From: an uncultured Collinsella sp.
GTDB taxonomy: Bacteria > Actinomycetota > Coriobacteriia > Coriobacteriales > Coriobacteriaceae
NCBI GenBank assembly: GCA_900542305.1
Contig: UQMU01000053.1
Location: forward strand, 1 to 7,085
Reading direction: 5' to 3'
Length of the DNA stretch: 7,085 nucleotides
The position numbers and the translations under genes were made by a program. Shown piece after piece: positions 1 through 4,614 of the stretch. A model generated the notes under the pieces. That model had not been told where the DNA came from. It did no database searches and saw only the letters and a program-made list of their open reading frames with translations. The stretch's first letter is position 1. Every line of letters starts with the position of its first letter.

Positions 1-1
1 G

Positions 2-70
2 GCCCGTGGGTTATACCCTAAGAGCAAACCACCCTTTTTAAGGGTGGTTCTGATGTTTACGGGCTTTTGT
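2..70 (+). terminator. Nested inverted repeat, probable terminator of the upstream gene
   Basis: A 6-bp outer stem (2-7 GCCCGT with 59-64 ACGGGC) is followed directly by TTTTGT at 65-70. Inside it are a small 4-bp hairpin (8-11 GGGT with 15-18 ACCC) and a perfect 10-bp hairpin (27-36 AACCACCCTT with 40-49 AAGGGTGGTT, loop TTT at 37-39). All pairings are read directly from the sequence. The outer stem plus short T run resembles an intrinsic terminator, although the T run is weak and the strongest stem lies 15 nt before it. The simplest reading is the end of a transcript entering from the left of the window. A small structured RNA or riboswitch-like element is possible, but I match it to no known class. 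Confidence 0.5.
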
Positions 71-96
71 CTCACATAGTAGCTGTGTTTTATAAC
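67..96 (+). promoter_or_regulatory. Candidate distal promoter of the acpS operon
   Basis: TTGTCT at 67-72 and TATAAC at 91-96 are separated by 18 bp and match the sigma-70-type -35 and -10 consensus at 4 of 6 and 5 of 6 bases. Transcription would start near 102-104. The -35 box overlaps the T run of the preceding terminator-like element. This is judged by eye only, and it may be the minor start compared with the proximal candidate. Confidence 0.35.
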
Positions 97-102
97 CCTC
101 GT

Positions 103-132
103 TTGTCGCATCTTCTGTGAACGGGCTACAAT
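103..132 (+). promoter_or_regulatory. Candidate proximal promoter of the acpS operon
   Basis: TTGTCG at 103-108 and TACAAT at 127-132 are separated by 18 bp (4 of 6 and 5 of 6 consensus bases). The predicted start near 138-140 leaves a leader of about 22 nt that carries the acpS ribosome binding site. It is the best-placed promoter candidate for the whole six-gene operon, since no later junction has room for another. No operator or riboswitch fits in so short a leader. Confidence 0.45.
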
Positions 133-151
133 AACTTAGTCTGTGTGATAT

Positions 152-159
152 GGAGGTGA
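152..159 (+). promoter_or_regulatory. Ribosome binding site of acpS, decides the start
   Basis: GGAGGTGA is a near-perfect Shine-Dalgarno sequence. Its GGAGG core ends 5 nt before the ATG at 162. An in-frame ATG at 150 overlaps this site and has no such sequence in front of it, so 162 is the preferred start. Confidence 0.75.
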
Positions 160-161
160 AC

Positions 162-701
162 ATGGCTGAAGCTGGTATCGGCGTTGATATCGTCGAGATT
201 TCCCGCATGAAATCAATTCTTGAAAAGACGCCGTCGTTTGCTCGGCGTGTGTTTACCGAAGATGAGCGTGCGTATTGCGATGCATCATCGCGTCCCGCTG
301 CTCACTATGCGAGCCGCTTTGCTTCGCGCGAGGCGGTGCTTAAAGCTCTCGGCACGGGTTTTAGTCAAGGCGTTGGTCGCAAGGATGTTTCGGTAACGCG
401 TGATAAACTCGGCAAACCGAAGGCGCTGCTTTCGGGCCGTGCACTCGAGATCGCTCATGAGCTTGGTGTTGTTGAGGTCGCTCTTTCCATTACGCTTACA
501 GGAGACTTGGCCGTTGCGAATGCCATCGCGATTACCGAAGATGCTCGGCCTAAGCCAAAAGATGAAAAGGTGAGCACCAAGAAACGCGTTGCGCAGACAT
601 TTAAAGAGGCTCGCTCTGTTTTAGATGAGCTTGAGCAGCTGCAGAATTCAGCATTGACGGAGCACCTGGGCGATGCTTCGCAAGATACGCTAGGAGCATA
701 G
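162..701 (+). CDS. acpS: Holo-[acyl-carrier-protein] synthase with a C-terminal extension
   Basis: Transfers the 4'-phosphopantetheine arm of coenzyme A to a serine of acyl carrier protein, turning apo-ACP into holo-ACP in the cytoplasm. The 179-residue product starts MAEAGIGVDIVEISR, which holds the family GxDxVE motif with the Mg-binding Asp at residue 9. FTEDERAY (31-38) and FASREAVLKALGTG (53-66) follow; the latter holds the Glu (57) and Lys (61) that match the catalytic pair, with Arg in place of the usual Lys before the Glu. GKP (84-86) and the final strand, about 106-124, complete the fold. Family members are usually about 120-130 residues, so residues from about 127 to 179 are an addition: a lysine-rich stretch, then a probable amphipathic helix (about 143-169). 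The start was chosen from the Shine-Dalgarno at 152-159; an in-frame ATG at 150 would add four residues. First gene of the operon; its stop abuts the nnr start. Confidence 0.93.
   Translation: MAEAGIGVDIVEISRMKSILEKTPSFARRVFTEDERAYCDASSRPAAHYASRFASREAVLKALGTGFSQGVGRKDVSVTRDKLGKPKALLSGRALEIAHELGVVEVALSITLTGDLAVANAIAITEDARPKPKDEKVSTKKRVAQTFKEARSVLDELEQLQNSALTEHLGDASQDTLGA
691..696 (+). promoter_or_regulatory. Ribosome binding site of nnr inside the acpS end
   Basis: TAGGAG lies within the last codons of acpS and ends 5 nt before the nnr ATG at 702. This supports 702 as the start and implies that ribosomes finishing acpS sit on the nnr initiation site. Confidence 0.7.
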
Positions 702-2318
702 ATGAAACCGGTTTTGAGTACCGAAGAAGTCGTTCGTCTCGAGGATATCATCGAACGCGAAGGGACTTCGAAGGCCGAGCTTATGGAGCTAGCGGGTGAG
801 TTTGCCGCCAACGAGGTCTTGAAGCTCAATCCCGATCGGGTTCTCGTTCTGGTCGGTTTTGGTAATAATGGCGGCGACGGTTGGGTTGCCGCCGATATCC
901 TGAGCCATAAGGGTGTGGACGTGGATATCGTTTCTCCAGTTGAACCGGATGAGATTCCTGCTGCTCTGGCACGTCATGTTGCTCGTCGTACTGCCGGCCG
1001 CGATGTGCACGTTTGCGTCGGCCCCTCGCGTGATGAACTCGAGGTTTTGATCGATAAGGCCGATGTTGTTGTCGATGCCATTTTTGGTACCGGTTTTCAC
1101 GGGAATCTGCGTGCGCCGTTCTCCATCTGGATTCCTACGGTCAATGAATGCGCCGACTGTGTCGTATCCATTGATGTCCCCTCGGGCCTGAATGCCGAGA
1201 CGGGCGTTGTTGATGACGACTGCATTCGTGCCGAGCATACGGTGACGATGATTGCGCCCAAGATTGGTTTGTATAGCGCCGATGGCCCTGAGTATGCTGG
1301 CGATTTGATCTGCGGCAATCTTTACGACCGTCTTGACGAGGTCATCGATGATGTCGACCACGCCGCCGAGATTGTCGAGCCCGGTGACTTAGTTGATTAC
1401 TTTGCTCCACTACCTACGAATATCGATAAGTATTCCCGTGGCTCTGTGCTTATTGTCGCCGGATCTGCGCAATATCCTGGTGCTGCCATTATGGCGGCCA
1501 AGTCTGCAGCTCGCGCGGGTGCTGGTTACGTGGCAGTCGCGGCTCCTGACGCCTGCGCCAATCTTATTCGCATGGCACTTCCTTCGATTCCCGTCTTTGC
1601 TATTCCGTCTGATTCCCGCGGCTCCTTTGGCGCCGCTGCGCGCATGACGGTGTGCGAGATTGCAAAGAAGTACAGCTGCGTACTGTGCGGTCCCGGTATG
1701 ACGACATCTGCCGGCGCTATGCAGGTGGTTTCGGGCTTGCTCGAGCTTGATGTGCCGCTTATTTTGGACGCCGATGCACTCAACTGCCTTGCTAAGATTG
1801 CCATTGACGGTATTGATAGTAATCCCGAGATGTATCGTCGCGAGCAGCCGTTGGTTATGACGCCGCACTATCGTGAGCTTTCGCGTCTGGTTGCCGGTGA
1901 CGAGGTGAACGACCTTGGTACCGCGATTGCGGCCGCGCAGAAGGTTGTCTGGGCTGCAGGCTCCGACAATCTGGTGGTCATTGCCAAGGGGCCGACGACG
2001 GCTATCTGTGGCGTTGAGCGTGTGTTGCTGCCGCTCTCGGGTCCGGCTTCTCTAGCAACTGCCGGTTCTGGTGATGTTCTCGCGGGTATTTTGGCCGGCA
2101 CGCTTGCCACCATGCGCGACGAGATGGATCGTTGGGAGTTGCTGTATTCGTACGCCGTCGCACTTCACAGCTACGCCGGTTTTGCCGCGGCGACGGAGTA
2201 TGGTGAGAAGAGCGTTATCGCGACCGATCTTATCGACTTGATCGGTCCTGCCATGGAGCTGGCGGCAAAGGATGCGCTCGAAGATCTGGGAATCATGGAC
2301 GAAGGGTCGGATGACTAA
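702..2318 (+). CDS. nnr: Bifunctional NAD(P)H-hydrate epimerase / ADP-dependent NAD(P)H-hydrate dehydratase
   Basis: Metabolite-repair enzyme. The N-terminal YjeF domain interconverts the R and S forms of hydrated NAD(P)H; the C-terminal ribokinase-like domain dehydrates the S form back to NAD(P)H using ADP. The 538-residue length fits the two-domain family. In the epimerase half (about 1-230) I see GFGNNGGDGW (52-61), DAIFGTG (125-131) and DVPSG (158-162). In the dehydratase half (about 240-538) I see DKYSRGSVLIVAGSA (242-256), CGPG, DADALN (356-361), TPHYRE (387-392), KGPTT from Lys429, and AGSGDVLAG (454-462) with the catalytic Asp at 458. TPHYRE departs from the common TPHPGE, and GSGD from the common GTGD; the rest looks intact. 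The gene starts immediately after the acpS stop, in the same frame, and ends 2 nt before alr. Confidence 0.95.
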   Translation: MKPVLSTEEVVRLEDIIEREGTSKAELMELAGEFAANEVLKLNPDRVLVLVGFGNNGGDGWVAADILSHKGVDVDIVSPVEPDEIPAALARHVARRTAGRDVHVCVGPSRDELEVLIDKADVVVDAIFGTGFHGNLRAPFSIWIPTVNECADCVVSIDVPSGLNAETGVVDDDCIRAEHTVTMIAPKIGLYSADGPEYAGDLICGNLYDRLDEVIDDVDHAAEIVEPGDLVDYFAPLPTNIDKYSRGSVLIVAGSAQYPGAAIMAAKSAARAGAGYVAVAAPDACANLIRMALPSIPVFAIPSDSRGSFGAAARMTVCEIAKKYSCVLCGPGMTTSAGAMQVVSGLLELDVPLILDADALNCLAKIAIDGIDSNPEMYRREQPLVMTPHYRELSRLVAGDEVNDLGTAIAAAQKVVWAAGSDNLVVIAKGPTTAICGVERVLLPLSGPASLATAGSGDVLAGILAGTLATMRDEMDRWELLYSYAVALHSYAGFAAATEYGEKSVIATDLIDLIGPAMELAAKDALEDLGIMDEGSDD

Positions 2319-2320
2319 TC

Positions 2321-3466
2321 ATGAATAAAGCCGATTTGACGCGCTGGTCCTGGGTCGAGATCGACCGTGGGGCGCTCCGTCGTAACACGAGGGCCTACAA
2401 GAACTTGCTGAATCCACGTCAGCGCCTGTGCTGCGTGGTCAAGGCCGATGCTTATGGCCATGGAGCTGTTGAGTGCGCCAAGATCATGTATTCGGCCGGT
2501 GCCGACATGTTTGCCGTGGCGACGGTTAACGAGGGCGTTGAGCTCCGACAGGGCGGGATTACGAAACCCATCCTCATCCTAAGCGAGCCGCCTATCGAGG
2601 CCATTCCGACGTTGCTCGAGTTTGATATCATGCCCTCGGTCTATACGTCTGACTTTGCTCTTGCGTATGGCGAATGTGCCGTCGCGGCGGGCAAAGTGGG
2701 CAAGTATCATCTCGCCATCGAGACGGGCATGAATCGTATCGGCGTTCACTACACGCAGGTGCTCGACTTTGTCCGCGGTATAAATTTCCATCGCGGTATT
2801 CAGTGCGACGGCGTATTTACGCACTTCGCCACGGCCGATGAACCTTCGGGCTGGGACTACAAACTGCAGTGTCAGCGCTTTACCGAGGCCGTTCAGGCCA
2901 TTAAGGATGCGGGCTTTGAGTGCGGTATCGTGCACTGCGCCAACACGCCGTCCTCGATGCTCGACCCTTCGATGCATTTTGATATGATTCGCGCCGGCGT
3001 TGGCTTGTATGGAATGCAGCCGTGCGAGCTGAGTGGCCGCGTGATGCAGCTTGATCCCGTTATGAGCGTCCATGCGCGTGTGACGCGCGTGGCACACCCT
3101 GCGATGGGTGAGGGCGTGGGCTACGGTTTTACCTACCGCGTACCGCGTACGCGCGTTCAGATCTGCACGCTGCCGATCGGTTATGCCGATGGCCTATCGC
3201 GTACGCTTTCCAATCGTATGGATGTGCTGTATCGCGGCGAGCGCGTGCATCAGGTTGGCAATATCTGCATGGACCAGTTTATGGTCGCCATTCAGTCCAA
3301 CCCGGCACACGAGATTCCCGAGGCCGAGTATGGTGACGAGATGATTATTGTCGGCCGCGATGGCGATGCCGAGATCACTATGGACGAGATGGCCCGACTG
3401 CGCGGAACGATTAACTACGAGGTCGCCTGCGGCTTTGGCATGCGTCTCGACAAGGTCTACGTGTAG
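2321..3466 (+). CDS. alr: Alanine racemase
   Basis: PLP-dependent enzyme that interconverts L- and D-alanine in the cytoplasm, supplying D-alanine for peptidoglycan. The 381-residue product has the usual fold-type III layout. It opens with WVEIDRGALRRN (11-22), then VVKADAYGHG (39-48) with the PLP-binding lysine at 41. TGMNRIG (135-141), THFATAD (167-173) and RAGVGLYG (224-231) lie in the barrel. The C-terminal beta domain has GYGFTYR (267-273), where Tyr268 matches the second catalytic base, and GNICMDQ (313-319). Every key residue I can check is present, so it should be active. It starts 2 nt after the nnr stop and has no clear Shine-Dalgarno at normal spacing (the nearest purine run, 2301-2306, is 14 nt away), so translation probably depends on coupling to nnr. 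Its stop overlaps the ribosome binding site of the next gene. Confidence 0.96.
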   Translation: MNKADLTRWSWVEIDRGALRRNTRAYKNLLNPRQRLCCVVKADAYGHGAVECAKIMYSAGADMFAVATVNEGVELRQGGITKPILILSEPPIEAIPTLLEFDIMPSVYTSDFALAYGECAVAAGKVGKYHLAIETGMNRIGVHYTQVLDFVRGINFHRGIQCDGVFTHFATADEPSGWDYKLQCQRFTEAVQAIKDAGFECGIVHCANTPSSMLDPSMHFDMIRAGVGLYGMQPCELSGRVMQLDPVMSVHARVTRVAHPAMGEGVGYGFTYRVPRTRVQICTLPIGYADGLSRTLSNRMDVLYRGERVHQVGNICMDQFMVAIQSNPAHEIPEAEYGDEMIIVGRDGDAEITMDEMARLRGTINYEVACGFGMRLDKVYV

Positions 3467-3469
3467 GAG
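3464..3469 (+). promoter_or_regulatory. Ribosome binding site of the uracil-DNA glycosylase gene
   Basis: TAGGAG includes the alr stop codon and ends 5 nt before ATG 3475. It favours that start over the in-frame ATG at 3484, which would be 14 nt away. Confidence 0.65.
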
Positions 3470-3474
3470 CCGCT

Positions 3475-4095
3475 ATGGGCGTCATGCACATCCCCGGCCA
3501 TACCCATCAGGCACCACGTGAGGTCGCACTCGAGGAAATTGAGGCCGTTCTGGGCGATTGTCACCTCTGCCAGCTCTACCAGTCGCGTCACAATATCGTG
3601 TTTGGCGTGGGAAACCCCCGCGCTCGTGTGATGTTTATTGGCGAGGCGCCGGGCCGCAATGAGGATTTGCAGGGCGAGCCCTTTGTGGGGGCGGCAGGCG
3701 AGGACCTCAACGGCATTTTGTCGCTGGCGGGGCTCAAACGCGAAGACGTCTACATTGCCAACGTGCTTAAGTGCCGCCCGCCGGGAAACCGCAATCCACG
3801 TCCCGAGGAAGTGCTGGCTTGCTCGCCGTTTTTGCGTGAGCAGATTCGAAGCATCTGGCCCGATATTATCGTGACGCTCGGCAACCCCGCGACGCACTTT
3901 GTGCTTAAGACCGAGATTGGCATTACTAAGCTGCGCGGCAGGTTCCACCAGATGGGGCATTTTGTAGTAATGCCCACGTTCCATCCGGCAGCAGCGCTAC
4001 GCAATCCGGCGTGGCAGGAACTGCTGGAGGAAGACTTTAAGATGCTGGGCGACTATCTGGAGCGACATCCCGCACCAGAGGACGCCTCGGAATAA
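3475..4095 (+). CDS. Family 4 (type 4) iron-sulfur uracil-DNA glycosylase
   Basis: Removes uracil from DNA, starting base-excision repair of deaminated cytosine or misincorporated dUMP. The 206-residue product carries the four cysteines that bind the [4Fe-4S] cluster in this family: C29 and C32 (DCHLC), C100 (KCRPPGNRNP) and C116 (ACSPFL). Motif A is GEAPGRNEDLQGEPFVG (56-72), with the GEAPG form typical of family 4. The C-terminal motif FHPAAALRN contains His170, the equivalent of the motif B histidine. The first 28 residues are a short extension with several histidines and no clear role. The gene lies between alr and tsaE, within the operon, with a Shine-Dalgarno overlapping the alr stop. 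Family 5 (UdgB) is less likely because GEAPG and the cysteine spacing fit family 4. The family assignment is firm; the in vivo substrate range is not visible. Confidence 0.92.
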   Translation: MGVMHIPGHTHQAPREVALEEIEAVLGDCHLCQLYQSRHNIVFGVGNPRARVMFIGEAPGRNEDLQGEPFVGAAGEDLNGILSLAGLKREDVYIANVLKCRPPGNRNPRPEEVLACSPFLREQIRSIWPDIIVTLGNPATHFVLKTEIGITKLRGRFHQMGHFVVMPTFHPAAALRNPAWQELLEEDFKMLGDYLERHPAPEDASE

Positions 4096-4096
4096 T

Positions 4097-4102
4097 AAGG
4101 AG
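4097..4102 (+). promoter_or_regulatory. Ribosome binding site of tsaE
   Basis: AAGGAG ends 5 nt before ATG 4108, giving a strong site for tsaE. It overlaps a tandem TAATAA stop of the preceding gene (4093-4098). Confidence 0.7.
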
Positions 4103-4107
4103 CATAT

Positions 4108-4614
4108 ATGTCCCTGGAGCGCCTGGGGGTAGGTACTTACAAAACGACTTGCGCTGCCGATACGGAGTACTTTGGCGAGCTAATTGCACCGTGCCTTGAG
4201 GACGGCGATGTGCTCATCCTGACCGGTGGCCTGGGGGTGGGCAAAACTCACTTTACCAAGGGCGTCTCGCGCGGGCTGGGCGATGAGCATATGGTTACGA
4301 GCCCTACGTTTGCGCTCATGGCCGTTCATGATCAAGGCCGTATTCCGCTGTTTCACTTTGATCTATACCGTCTGGAGCATGCCTACGAGCTCGAGGATAC
4401 GGGCATTTTCGATGTGCTGGGCTATGAGGGTGCTTGCCTGCTGGAATGGGGCGAACAATTCCAAGACGAGCTGACGGATGAGTATCTTTCGGTGACGCTC
4501 AAGCGTGATGAGGGCGACAGTGATGTGCGAACGATAACGCTCGAGGCGCACGGTGACCGCGCAATGGAGCTTTCCCATTTGATTAATAAGGCTGTACAAG
4601 ATGAGCTTGCATAA
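4108..4614 (+). CDS. tsaE: tRNA t6A37 biosynthesis ATPase TsaE
   Basis: ATPase of the bacterial threonylcarbamoyl-adenosine (t6A) pathway. In studied bacteria it binds the TsaB-TsaD pair and its ATP hydrolysis is needed for repeated turnover. The 168-residue length is normal. The P-loop is GGLGVGKT (40-47) and the switch region TSPTF (64-68). HFDLYRL (83-89) and LLEWGEQF (111-118), with the conserved Glu-Trp at 113-114, are family hallmarks. All ATP-binding motifs look intact. The last 14 nt overlap the start of the tsaB-rimI-tsaD fusion in another frame, so the ATPase and its partner subunits are probably made in a coupled way. The start is supported by AAGGAG at 4097-4102. Other names are YjeE and YdiB. 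Confidence 0.95.
   Translation: MSLERLGVGTYKTTCAADTEYFGELIAPCLEDGDVLILTGGLGVGKTHFTKGVSRGLGDEHMVTSPTFALMAVHDQGRIPLFHFDLYRLEHAYELEDTGIFDVLGYEGACLLEWGEQFQDELTDEYLSVTLKRDEGDSDVRTITLEAHGDRAMELSHLINKAVQDELA

Noticed and set aside
40..58. CTGATG near the leader hairpin as a hammerhead ribozyme core
   Set aside because: The hammerhead core needs CUGANGA and a matching GAAA strand. Neither is present.
150..161. ATG at 150 as the acpS start
   Set aside because: The codons from 150 to 161 contain the Shine-Dalgarno GGAGGTGA for ATG 162, and the family N-terminus begins close to the GxD motif.
486..512. Leu112 of AcpS where some members, such as B. subtilis, have His in the SITHT segment
   Set aside because: E. 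coli AcpS also lacks this His and is active, so the difference is normal variation and no sign of a dead enzyme.
789..1361. A 190-codon minus-strand frame opposite nnr
   Set aside because: It is antisense to conserved epimerase motifs, has no Shine-Dalgarno or recognisable domain, and is taken as a shadow frame.
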